In this document: piece after piece, positions 21,522 through 32,216 of the stretch
How the letters are laid out: each line of letters opens with the position of its first letter
Position numbering within the stretch: position 1 is the stretch's first letter
Notes under the pieces: model-generated
Told to the model about the DNA's origin: nothing
Database searches by the model: none
The model's input: only the letters and a program-made list of their open reading frames with translations
Position numbers and translations under genes: made by a program
From: Alternaria dauci
Lineage: Eukaryota > Ascomycota > Dothideomycetes > Pleosporales > Pleosporaceae
Direction: 5' to 3'
Assembly (NCBI RefSeq): GCF_042100115.1
Contig: NC_091273.1
Coordinates: 4,340,001 to 4,404,000 of the forward strand
DNA: 64,000 nucleotides

Positions 21522-21816
21522 CAGCGGTCGATCTCAATGTTAGCTTCTCATTCCGGTATCGCGTCCGCACACACCATCTTGTCACTAAGAATACACTTGG
21601 CTCTTGGAGCATGGGCAAGCGGGGTAGTGTATACACGGTGCTATAGAAGTACCTCGGCGCCTGGTGGCTCTTGGAGATAGCTACAGCCAAGTTCGGTCAC
21701 AGACGAACGACGTAGTATTTCGGGAACATGGACAAAACAAGCGATTCCAAAGTCTTCCACCAATAATTGATTTGAAAAATCAAGTTCCTGTGGCCGCGTG
21801 ATGAGCATCTAAGAAA

Positions 21817-21844
21817 CCGGGTTACTCCCGGAGTTACTCCGGGA
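21817..21844. promoter_or_regulatory. Overlapping palindromes with CGG-N7-CCG
   Basis: 21826-21844 is TCCCGGAG-TTA-CTCCGGGA, 8-bp arms with a 3-nt spacer. It overlaps CCGGG-TTACT-CCCGG at 21817-21831, and GTTACTCC is directly repeated. The inverted CGG triplets with 7-nt spacing look like a binding site for a Zn2Cys6 dimer upstream of the GH30 gene. Confidence 0.45.
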
Positions 21845-22277
21845 ACGACGTTTTGGTTTGCTGTGGGGCGGAAGATTTCGACATTTAAGTTCTTCCGCAT
21901 TTAGACACTTTCAAACCTTGCGATGACGGTACTTGCCACACCTGCCGGAGCCAAGCGACTATTATACGACGTGTTTAACGATATTGAGTGTTCCTTCCGC
22001 GGACAAGGTTCGGGTGTGGAGGCGGACGCTAAAGGGCTTGTCCCCACTATACTTGCTACCGATCGCGAGTTGTGGAGTGGAGAAGTCATCGGCTGACGGA
22101 CTAAGTGGCCTCCGCGGTGCAGCGAGCAGAAGCCAAGAGACGTAGTCACAATGAACTGACGTCGGGAAGCAGGTGTATTACGCAAACATAACAACCACTA
22201 GCAAAGAAGAAGCCAAGGACTTGTCGGGTATACAACATTCATTGTGCGTGTCTGTTCGCATATATACTACGATACAC

Positions 22278-24074
22278 CTAGAAGAGCTTGGCAGCTCCCA
22301 ACATTGCGTTACCACCTTCCGTGGTGTTACCAGCAACAGTACCGTTCGCATCTGCTTGGTTCAGCCAAGCAGCCTGAAGTCCCCATACACCCACACTGGC
22401 CGTTACCGTCTCGTTCAAGCCGGAGATCCTCAGAATCATCGTGTCAAGAGGCTGGGTAGGGAAGAAGACCGAAGTCGCACTGAGTTCACCACCGTTCAGG
22501 AAGATCTCGATGATACTCCTGTCGATGATGCCGGAAATCCTCCACGACCCCTCATCCGGATTGTAGAGGCCTGTAGCAGTGAACTTGTCGGTAAAGTAAG
22601 GGCTTTGAAAAGCGTCAGTCTTCCCGCGGTCTAGCCACACGTCGCCGGACGAGATGAAAGTGCCACCTGAAATCGACTCGCCCGATACAGAAGACTGGAA
22701 GGTAAAGCTAATGGATCCAGCAAGGGAGGGGCCACCAGTGATACCAGTCACATTGGCTTCAAAGTAGAGGGCGCGTGACTCAACGGTGGAGTAGTCTACA
22801 AAGACAGCACCGTTACCAAGAGAGTCGTTGGAAGCCAACTCCGAATCGACAATGGACATGATGTTTGCCGGGTACGAAATCAGCGACAGGCCCCGGCGAG
22901 GCAGATCCTTCAGGTAATGACCTCTTGGCACCGTCATGACACTGCGGAAACCATCTCCTACGTCCTCGCCAGCAGTTGGAACGATGTTGGTGTACTGCCA
23001 GTTGCTTGCCCAGTTAAGCGTAACCTGGTCGTCGGCGGTGGGAATACCATAGAAGAACTGGCCAGCATAGTTATCCTTTGCGAAGTCTGTAAGCCTAGTT
23101 CGCGCATCGTCGGCTTCGAAGTGCGTGCCGTTGAAGCTTCCGACAAAGTACTCTGTGATCGAGCCACCGAGCGGGGCACCCGGGTTGATTGAAATAAGCA
23201 TAACGTATCTAGACTCATCACTGTCGGTGGAGTTCTCCACGCGCATCTCGACCAAGTTTGGACACTCGTACTGCAGACCAGTGATACCATAGTGGGAGAA
23301 GTTCGACGTGGGTGTCCAATCGATGAGATTGGGGCTGGTAAAGATGCCGATCTCAAAGTCGATAGGATAGGCTACAACCATGACCCAGCTCTCGGTGGGC
23401 TCATACCAGATCACCTTTGGGTCGCGGAATTGGGTGGGGTTGGTGCCGCCGGGTGCGATGACAGGGTTGTTCTCGTATTTGATGAAGGAGTAGCCGTTGT
23501 CGTACGAGTAAGCAATGTGCTGGGTCTGGCTCTCTGGGACATTGATAGTGTAGATGGCGACTACACCGTTGGTCTGGTTGGGGAAGAAACCGCTGGTGTT
23601 GTTCGAATCGATGACAGCTGATCCTGAAAAGACTCCTTCTGTAGGGCCACCAGGGAATAGAGCAATGGGCTCGTTAGTCCATGTGTAGAGGTCTTTGCTA
23701 GTAGCATGACCCCAGTGCTGGTTGCCAGCGACGTTCGCTGTGGGGTTGTATTGATAGTACAAATGGTACACGCCATCTTCGTCAACAAACATGCCGTTAG
23801 GATCATCTGCAAGAGAAGTCGAATGTCAGCAGCAGTCTTGTAGTTTTCGCGTCTTTGGAAACTTACTCATGAACCCTACAGGTGGGCTGTAGTGAACTTG
23901 AGGTCGAAGCGGCTCATCATAATCGCCCGACAATGGTACTCCGGTCGGCACGTTGGGTTGCGAGTATGTTGATGTGCTCGAAGCTGATGCCGTCAAGGTA
24001 TTGGACGACACTTGTGCATGCCCAAACGTGAGCAGGCCGCCGAAGGCTGCGAGGACGGAAAGATGGGAAGGCAT
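22278..24074 (-). CDS. Secreted GH32 beta-fructosidase (invertase/inulinase type)
   Basis: Exons 23867-24074 and 22278-23806, 60-nt intron (GTAAGT...TTGCAG) that splits the Asn codon of the catalytic motif, 578 aa. Signal peptide MPSHLSVLAAFGGLLTFGHA. The nucleophile Asp is at about 71 in GFMNDPNG, the stabiliser Asp at about 198 in FRDPKV, and the acid/base Glu at about 250 in YECPNL. The order and spacing are canonical for GH32, followed by a C-terminal beta-sandwich ending about residue 560. Hydrolyses sucrose, inulin or levan; the exact preference cannot be read. Ser/Thr-rich stretch at residues 22-45 after the signal. Likely secreted to use plant fructans or sucrose. Confidence 0.95.
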
Positions 24075-24672
24075 GGTGAATTGAGGTCTGGTCCGATATG
24101 GATCATCTAGGGAAACATCGCCAGTTTTATGCTCCTACAACATTCCCATGCGTCAGGGACTAGAGTGTAAAATTTTACACCCTCTGTGACGACACGGGCT
24201 GGCAGGCGTGAGCTCGCCCCGCATAATTTCCCCATTGTCACTCCGCTTATTCCGTAATGCGGGATATGTTCTATGCGCGTAGTCAGTGGTTGCATGATGG
24301 AGTGGAACCGGGATGGAGGGAACAAGGCATACCGCAGTTTCCGAGAACGTGTTTCCCCACAGAAAGCTACAGGACTATACTGACTTCAGCTAGACGCACA
24401 GTTGAGGTGAACGTGCGTTCTCGCCTGTCCAGGTTGAACTTTCGTTGGTAGGCTAGTATAGACGGGACCGAAGGTGCAATGATGTCGTTAGACGTGCTAG
24501 CGCAAATTGTGATCTTCCCGAGAAACATTCCATCCTCTGATCATGCCATGTATATATATAGTAAGCAAGAAGTGGCACAGCGCCAAGGCAGAAATGCACT
24601 GAAGAGGGTATTGGAAAGCTGGCGTCTTATCAATATCCTTGTTTTATTCAATTACTCGTGTATGCGACGGGT
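24075..24672. other. Intergenic
   Basis: Upstream of GH32 and downstream of the BNR_4 gene, both minus strand. No gene or clear site. Confidence 0.5.
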
Positions 24673-25983
24673 TTAAGGTGCGAGTGTGAAGTCCCAAACC
24701 TGTACTTTCCTTGTTCCGAAAGGACCACCCTGCCTGATAAACAAGCTCAGCACATTGAACTTATCCAGTCTTTCCTCGTCTATCAATGGCTCGCCGGCAG
24801 AATTTGGGATGTCCGCCAGCTTCTTCCAATCATTGTAGGCTCCTCCAGCTGTCGCAGCCCAGATCTGAACAGCCATCTTGGGCTGGTCCGGTAGTATAGC
24901 AATCACATTGTCGCCTGAAGCAGCGATCTTGCCTCTGTAAGCGAGGTATGGTGGGGTTGAGAGACCAGGCGTCTTAATCGCGGTCTTGGAAAACTTGCCC
25001 TCCGGTGTCCGAAGGTAATGGTAAAACTGTGCTGTACCTGTCGAATTGTCACGCATCAGAGCATGGAAGCGACCTTTCTGGTCAGCGCATTGGGCCTCCT
25101 GGTTTATGATTTCGCTGTTTTGTGGGATCGAATACACTTTGATGCCAGGCGTAGACGGCGTGATGGGCTTCGCGACGGTTTGACCATTGGTCTGTTTCCA
25201 AGTCTTGCCACCGTCTTCCGACATTGCGAAGAAGAAGTCGTGGTTCGTGCTCGCCGTAGGCGTCTCGCGGACGGTCCATGAGACGAAAAGCTTTCCACCT
25301 TGGTTGCTTATGCCGTTGATGTATGCATTGTTGTCTTCGCCTTGCAGGTATTTGCCCACGGCACTCCATTGTCCACTCTCAGTAGAGTATCGATGAATGT
25401 ACGAGTCGCCAGCACCAGATTGTCCGATGCGGAACTCCATAAGTAGGTCACTATTGTCGAGACGTTCGAAACGAGGGTATGTGAGTGGTGTAAACGGCCC
25501 GACCGAACCCGGCAGACTGTGCTGAACAGCTCCAAATGCACTGGCAGTCCATTCGGACGGAATGGTCTTGGCAATGCCTGTGTTACTCGCACGATAGTTG
25601 AGTGGCACATCGTGATGGTCGAAGCTCAGATGAATCTTGCCATCACCGCTAATTCCCATGCTAATGGTGTTGTGCTCGTCCAGAGTGGTTTGCACATAAT
25701 CGGTAAATGCAAAGTACTGCCACTCTCCAAGTGCAGGCGAAACCTTGCGCCGTCCTAGGTTTACGTGGTGCTTGCCGTATCCAGAAGCAGTTTTGTAAAA
25801 GGCTACGTATTGGTAGTCGCCGAAGGTGGTCAAGGCGTGTTGTTGGAAAGCAAGTCCATTGAGACGGACGGAGCCCTCCACGTCATTCGTGATGTTCCAG
25901 TTCTGCGTTTTTGTAAGGGAGAGCGCTGAGGCAACCGAAGACAGCGCAGCGAAGCACGAAAACAACGATGAGGCGACTTTCAT
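24673..25983 (-). CDS. Secreted BNR_4-type beta-propeller protein (putative glycan lyase/hydrolase)
   Basis: Single exon, 436 aa, signal peptide MKVASSLFSCFAALSSVASA. The pattern KHHVNLGRR, HNTISMGISGDGKIHLSFDHHDVPLNYR, SEDGGKTW and SWTVRETP is that of the BNR_4 family, a seven-bladed beta-propeller. Related families contain polysaccharide lyases and rhamnosidases acting on rhamnose-glucuronate ends (for example PL24, PL27, GH145). The paired His residues in the second motif are the likely active-site region. Activity is inferred only. Next to GH32 and GH30 and in the same orientation, suggesting a role in plant glycan breakdown. Confidence 0.78.
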   Translation of the reverse strand: MKVASSLFSCFAALSSVASALSLTKTQNWNITNDVEGSVRLNGLAFQQHALTTFGDYQYVAFYKTASGYGKHHVNLGRRKVSPALGEWQYFAFTDYVQTTLDEHNTISMGISGDGKIHLSFDHHDVPLNYRASNTGIAKTIPSEWTASAFGAVQHSLPGSVGPFTPLTYPRFERLDNSDLLMEFRIGQSGAGDSYIHRYSTESGQWSAVGKYLQGEDNNAYINGISNQGGKLFVSWTVRETPTASTNHDFFFAMSEDGGKTWKQTNGQTVAKPITPSTPGIKVYSIPQNSEIINQEAQCADQKGRFHALMRDNSTGTAQFYHYLRTPEGKFSKTAIKTPGLSTPPYLAYRGKIAASGDNVIAILPDQPKMAVQIWAATAGGAYNDWKKLADIPNSAGEPLIDEERLDKFNVLSLFIRQGGPFGTRKVQVWDFTLAP

Positions 25984-26994
25984 AGTTCTGGTTGCAGGAC
26001 AGTCCGCATTCTCTGATGGACGACGCGTGTTTCAATATATAAGTTGGCTACTACATGGCGCGAATGTACGATAGAGCTTCGGATGAAATCATCTCCTAGT
26101 GTTTGTTTGTGGGCCGCGTGACTACCCCGGCTCTTCCCAAAGGTTGCTGCTAATTTGTGTACTCCAGGCTTGGTCATCTGTGGAAGGCAATGCATCCGGC
26201 ATGCATCGATGTTGACGTGCATCGGGAAATCGGGATATTGCAGCGACGAAGGCGGGGAAGCTGGGGTAGTGCCATTCTGTTTCTCTGCCGGGCCATGATT
26301 GGGGCGATGTGCTCGTCACTGGACCGGAAAAATGAGAATCTTCTAAAATGTGCCAGGCCACAAGCCTAAAACCCGTAAGGCCTCGGGAGGCATTGTCGCG
26401 CACTGATGCTTCGCATAGAGGGGGTGGGTGCCCGAGTGCTGGCGACCGTCAGTGTACAATACTGAGAAACGCTGTCGATGCGGTGGTCTAAAAGGCCCTG
26501 GATGTCGCGTCACCACAATGATCTGGGCGATTGAAGGTTTTCTACCATCGAAGTATGCAGACGCCACTGACGTGCGGCACAATCCGTACCGACTGTTCGC
26601 TTCGGAACCATTCCGAGCCCGGACTCTGCACCTCACGCACGCGTCGCGTCGCCTTCTCCCTTCCCTCGGATAACGCGCTGACTGCCAGCTCAATGCCTAC
26701 AATAACCACTGTGGTACACTTCAAGAGCCGCAGAAATGCCGCTCTTTTGCGATAGCGATTCATTACACGCCTATCTCCGTGGGAAACGTCCAGGAAACGA
26801 CACCAGAAAAGGCAGGAGCAACTGCAGCCAAGGGCCATCTCTACTTGGCAAAATACTCCAACTAGCAAAAGCGTGTCTTGACTGACGTATCACTACCATT
26901 CAAAGATGGGGGTTGAGAAAAGGAATAAGAAATGCCAGATGCGCAAATTGGTGCCTGGCACCTGGTCGACAGTTCGAGGCGATCCCAGACGAAG
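25984..26994. other. Intergenic, divergent promoters
   Basis: About 1 kb between the divergent BNR_4 and carboxypeptidase genes. A TATA box for BNR_4 is at 26034-26042. Short open frames show no motifs. Confidence 0.5.
26034..26042 (-). promoter_or_regulatory. TATA box of the BNR_4 gene
   Basis: TTATATATT on the minus strand, about 50-60 bp upstream of the ATG. Confidence 0.5.
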
Positions 26995-28703
26995 ATGCGC
27001 TCATCTTCGATTGTCTTCTTCGCAGCCTCTGCGCTTGCGCAGACTCAATATGGCGAGAACCATGTCCGTGTAAACTTCGACTCGCAACTTGTGGAGCAGA
27101 CAGCCTTTCCAGCGCCGAATGTGACCCTCCTGAGTCCTGCGTTCTTGCCGAATGCCTCGTTTGATCCGGGCTGGACTGAGGGAACTGAGGGCGCGACCTC
27201 CCAATACAAGCTAGGTATGTCAACGACAGATGTGCAGATCCGCCACGGACGTGAATTCTGACTGCGGGCAGAGGAATTCATAAGTAGCCTTGCCAAGAAG
27301 AATCCTTCATGGATGACATACAACGTAGCCGATTTCCTGAGCGAGGAAGGCAAGACATTCCCATACGTCTACCTCTCGACGTCGGCATCAAACGCATCTA
27401 CTGGTTATGCCACCCCTGGGAAATTGAGAGTATGGATCCAGGGCTCAGTCCATGGTAACGAGCCGGCAGGCGATGAGGCTACTTTGGCCCTCCTAGGTGC
27501 CATGGACAGCGATCCAGATTGGGCTGCCAGCTTCCTTGAGAAGATGGACATCGTTGTATTACCACGCTACAACCCCGATGGCAACGCCTACTTCCAGCGC
27601 ACCTTGGCTTCAAACTTCGACCCTAACCGCGACCACACGAAGCTTGCGCGTCAACAAACAAGAGACATCAAAGAATGGTTCAGCAGCTTTTCTCCACACA
27701 TCGCCATTGACATGCACGAGGTAAGATCGGATTGTACGAAACGCGTGTGGACTATACGCTGACTTATCCTCTGTAGTATGGTGCTGCGACACGCTACGCT
27801 GGCAATTATAGCAATGCTGCAGATGGCATGTACAGTGCAGCCAAGAACCTCAACATCCATCCATCCATTCGTGCGCTCTCCGAGACAGTCTTTGCCCCCG
27901 CAATCAACGCATCTCTACTCTCCCAGGGCCTACGCGGAGAACCATACGTTACGGCCGCATCAACAAACCCAGTTCGCCTCGAAGAAGCAGGCACCGATGC
28001 AAAGATTGGACGCAACGCGATGGGACTGACACAATGCGTAGCGTTTCTCTTTGAGACACGCGGTATCGGAATTGCTAGCCAAGAGTACAAGCGCCGCACG
28101 CTTGGAGGATTGCAGATGATCCTTGGTGTGCTGGAGACTGCTCGTGATGAGCCTGGTATCAAGGAGACTATCGAGGGTGCCATCGCAGAGATCGTCAGTA
28201 GCAAGGAGGACATTGTTATCACCGACTACACCACCTTCTCAAACCGCACATACACCATGGTCGATCGTCGAACGGGTGAGGTAGTCCAACTGCCCGTTGA
28301 GTTCGCCAGCACCACGCCTGCGACTGCCAACATGACTCGCACCCGGCCCGAAGGTTACATTATTCCTCGTGCCTGGGCCGACCTCGCTGAGCGCCTCAGG
28401 GTTTCTGGACTGGAGGTTGAGACTATTCCTGAGGTGTTCCACGGAGAGGTTGAGGCATACAACATCACTTCTTCGAGCCTCGCTTCATCGTTCTACGAAG
28501 GCGCTGTTCTGAACACCGTGACTACGGAGACCGTTGTCCACGATGTTACCCTTCCCGCAGGTAGCTTCTTTGTGAGCAGTGCGCAGAAAAATGCAGGACT
28601 GGCTTTTATCACGTTAGAGCCTGAAAACATCGACTCTTACGTGTCCTTTGGCATTGTGCCTGTGGAGGTTGGGGACGAGTATCCCGTCTTCCGGAAGGTT
28701 TGA
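26995..28703 (+). CDS. Secreted M14 zinc carboxypeptidase
   Basis: Exons 26995-27214, 27272-27720 and 27777-28703, 531 aa; introns of 57 and 56 nt, phases 1 and 0. The start [16 protein letters not shown] gives a signal peptide; an in-frame Met 21 codons upstream does not. Zinc ligands H134 and E137 lie in [13 protein letters not shown], and the third His at about 222 in [18 protein letters not shown], which spans the second intron. [24 protein letters not shown] holds the substrate-carboxylate Arg region. About 200 extra C-terminal residues form a beta-rich tail. Removes C-terminal residues or small peptides outside the cell; specificity unknown. Confidence 0.9.
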
Positions 28704-29351
28704 AGACGAGTGCTTTTGCCGCCGCGTTTAATCGTCGAATGGTCAACATGATTAGAATAGAAAAATATAATGTGATTGTGATTATCATCTTTGTCACGTA
28801 TCCGCCCTATCCATCGCCTTGACCATAGCTTCTCTCTGGCCTGGAATCTTCTCCCCTTGTCAAACACGAGCCATGGTATCAGAGTCAGATGCCAATCTGA
28901 AAGCGCATAAGAATCGGACCGTCAAGTGGACGGAATTGAAAGGGTCCTCCGAGCGAAGCCCGGTGTTAAGATTGGCTTTTCTTGCCGACGAATGCTTGAA
29001 ATCATGATTACTATTCTTTTCAAACGATTGACTGGCCGCTGCGGATGTACAAGTACTTTTTACAGCAGGAAATAGGACGCCTGAATCATCTGCGTGACCT
29101 GATACAAGGTCGTGTGTCGTGTGTCGTGTGTCGTGAAAATATAGGAAACGCCTGTTGAAAGGCTTATGAGTCTAACGATGCAACGCAATATGCCCGCCCG
29201 CCCAATATCCAGTGGGAGTGATGAACTCCTCACGCAAACGCCAGTCCCATGTAATGCCAATGTGCGAAACCGTGCAACGATAGCACATGATGCGGGGAAT
29301 GAAGTCGACTGTCACTCCGACTCTTCCGATTTTGCTCGTCCAATGTCATCC
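28704..29351. other. Intergenic between convergent genes
   Basis: Holds a short tandem repeat, unit TCGTGTG, about three copies at 29111-29135. No gene seen. Confidence 0.55.
29111..29135 (+). repeat. Microsatellite, 7-bp unit
   Basis: Three and a half copies of tcgtgtg in a row downstream of the GTP cyclohydrolase gene. Confidence 0.7.
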
Positions 29352-30386
29352 CTACCGCCTGTTGATAAGGTTCAGGAATTCCTGACGAGTCTTGTCTCGC
29401 GACCGCATGCATCCGAGCATGCAGCTTGTGGTTGTTGTCGCGCCTGTCTTCTGGACGCCGCGCATAACCATGCAAAGATGGCTCGATTCAACTACAACTG
29501 CAACGCCTTGTGGCTGGAGCATCTCGGAGAGGGCGAGGGCGACCTGCTTGGTGAGGCGCTCTTGTACTTGGAGACGGCGAGCGAACATTTCGGCGATACG
29601 AGCGAGCTTGGAGAGACCAATTACGCGACGGTTCGGGATGTAGCCGATATGCATCTGCAGGAGAGGTCAGTCGCAGTTCGCTGGTACTACCTGAGACGGA
29701 AGCATGTCAGGACTAACCTTGCCCATAAAGGGAACCAAGTGGTGCTCGCAAAGGGAAAAGATCTCAATGTCCCTCACGATGACAAGCTCGTCATGGTCCT
29801 CGTGGAAGACAGCACCATTGACAATGTCGCGCAGATTCTCTTCGTAACCTTTGGTGAAGAAGAGCAGCGCCTTCGCATAGCGCTCTGGAGTGTCGAGCAG
29901 CCCCTCGCGATCGGGGTCTTCGCCCAGGCACTCGAGCATAGTCCTGACAGCGCCAGACAGCTTCTTGAGGTTTGCCGCCTTCTCCTCCTCGGTTGCCTCC
30001 TTCCTCTCCCGCGTACCCTTGCTGGGCCAGCTAAGCCCGTCGAAGTCGATGGTGGGGTGCTGCGTGTAGGGGCTGTGGGCCCGGCTGGTCGCGAGTGGTG
30101 TCTGCGCAACGGCACCCTCGAAAGAGTCCTCGGCGTCTACTTGGCCATTCGCCATGACATGGCGGTTGTCAGTGTGCATGTTCGCAACCGCAGACTTCGC
30201 CGGGAAGTAGCTAGTCGGCCCGTCAAAGTTTACTGGCTGGCGGCCCCGGTTGGAAGTCTCTATGGCATGGAAAAGGTGTTCTCGCTCCTTCTTGTCGCGC
30301 GCCTCGGTGGTAAGTCTGAGGGGGGATCCGCCGTTCATCATATGCGAGGGGACCGCTGATTTGGGCTTGGGCGAGTCAGAGTCCAT
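29352..30386 (-). CDS. FOL2: GTP cyclohydrolase I
   Basis: Exons 29718-30386 and 29352-29654, 63-nt intron (GTTAGT...CTGCAG, phase 0) between MGK and [10 protein letters not shown], 323 aa. First step of folate and tetrahydrobiopterin synthesis: GTP to dihydroneopterin triphosphate. Zinc ligands Cys about 213 and His about 216 in [10 protein letters not shown], and Cys about 284 in [30 protein letters not shown] and [12 protein letters not shown] are canonical. The first ~110 residues are a low-complexity fungal extension; the conserved core starts near [23 protein letters not shown]. Cytosolic homodecamer in the family. Confidence 0.96.
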
Positions 30387-32216
30387 GATGGCGGGGGATT
30401 TGGCTTGGACTTTTGACTTTTTGGCGGAGAAAAAGTTTGTATTGTGTAGAGGAGAATGCGAACTACAGCGTCAAAGAGGGCACAAGGGCCAGGCAAGCAT
30501 GTTCGGACTGGCGCATGGCCTACGCAGAAGAACAGTATCGCGGCCCGGGTCTGTATGACTACTATGGAATAACTTTGTCCTAAGCGTCAAAATGCGGACT
30601 AGCGTTCCGTACTTGGAATGACGCCACATGTGCCTCACGCTCCGGCCAGGTCTGCACGTGACAAGCAGGAGGGCAAGTAGCAGGGCGGGCAGGGGCGCCG
30701 CCAGCCAACACAACCACCACCCATCTATACCCGACGCTTCATCACCCACCCACGCTTCGCTAGGTACGCACAACATCGCCAATACTGCTGGCGCCCCGTT
30801 TGATATTTACGACATTTAGCGACGATGCGGAGGATGGGCAAACCGCCATGAAGAAGAGGCTCTTTCGAGGGCCCTTGCTTGGTCCCCGCAGCTTCACCTT
30901 ATCGTACCAGCAAAACGGCGCACTCTCTACAGCACCGCCCATCTGTATTCTCGAGCCACCGCGCAAGCTATGACGCGCCACCACACGATGGTGCGATATG
31001 CATCGAGGGAGGACTGGGCGTCCACTGGCGACGGTGGAGGAGGGTGGATTGTCACACAGTAACCTCGGCCTCTTGCTTGGACATCTTGATAACACGCCTG
31101 CACAGTCGTGTACTAAACACGCACTGGGCCTCACTCTTGACATATGCTGCGTCTAACCCGCGTTGTGGATGGGCATTGTCTCACCTGCTTGTCGTTTCCA
31201 ACCCTCAGTTCCCCCTCCGGGCCAGGGCGACAATTACGAGACGCATGTCGCTCAGCTGCGTATGCCTCTGGCTTGTGCTCGAGTATACACACGTCTGTCG
31301 CGTCACATATCTCTGACGACTGCTTGGACGACAAGGTGAGCCTGGTTCACGTATTGAAGCTCCTCGCGTGTGGTTGCCTGTGTGGATTACCCCCCAGATC
31401 CAAAGGCTTTAGGCTGCAAGGTTACGTCTACGGCGCTTCCAGCATTCGACCTACACCCTTTTCTCTCCCTTGCGCAAGACGAGGTTTTGAGTTCCCGCGT
31501 CATGTGCATGCTTGCCCGGCCGTCGCAGCGCGCGAATGCCCACAACAAGCGATGGTTACGACGGCTTCAGTTGAATCACAGCAAGATCAGTGTCCGGATC
31601 AGCCAAGATTCATCTCTTGGTGCATACCGTTATTGCTGTCTGAACAATCGCCCTTTCGGAGTTGCCATGGTCTGCTGCTGAGAAGTGCTTTCTCTGTTGC
31701 TTCCAAGGGACAGGGTGATAGTTGGCAAGGCGGCCATGGTATTGCTTTGCATGTTTTATGTAGATTTTGTGAAGCCGTATGGCACTTCTGGTGGGCAGCG
31801 ACATGATATGCAAAATAGAAGACGTGGGAAGGATATGCTGAAACAGATGAAATCTGGGAGCAGGCTGGAAGTCTTGGACGGCACGGAGGGGTTTCCATGC
31901 ACTGAATGAGGGCGACCTTGATCACGGGGCTTGGCGCTGTCGATAGCGGCTGGCAAAAGACCGACGAGCGAGAAGGCGCTGCAGCGTCTGCGGCCACGAC
32001 AGCAACATCGAGGAAAGCGCATCACCGGCAGCACATCTGGGGGTGTGTTTCAGTTGCAGCCGCATCTTTTTGTTGTCTTCCAGTTCTATTACTACTTGGT
32101 CGCAAGGCTGAAAGCAAGGTGCTTGAGTTTCTTGTTGCTCGGTTAGGCCGTGGCACTTTGATCCGCGGACCTCTTGATGCTGCAACCTTGCGCCTTCTGA
32201 TGACCTTCCTGCCTCT
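30387..32216. other. Intergenic / long 5' leader
   Basis: 1.8 kb between divergent GTP cyclohydrolase and kinase genes. Pyrimidine-rich and with possible splice donors (for example AAGGTGAGC near 31332), so part may be a spliced 5' UTR of the kinase gene. No protein family seen in the open frames. Confidence 0.45.

Larger units (their letters stand above)
21453..22277. other. Intergenic, GH30 promoter side
   Basis: No gene. Holds a TATA-like box at 21513-21521 and a pair of overlapping palindromes at 21817-21844, about 365-390 bp upstream of the GH30 start. Confidence 0.55.

Noticed and set aside
29166..30359. 397-codon plus-strand open frame
   Set aside because: Lies over GTP cyclohydrolase I, whose catalytic motifs are unmistakable on the minus strand.
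31144..31806. 220-codon plus-strand frame upstream of the kinase
   Set aside because: No domain, mixed composition and several competing frames; more likely leader or intergenic sequence.
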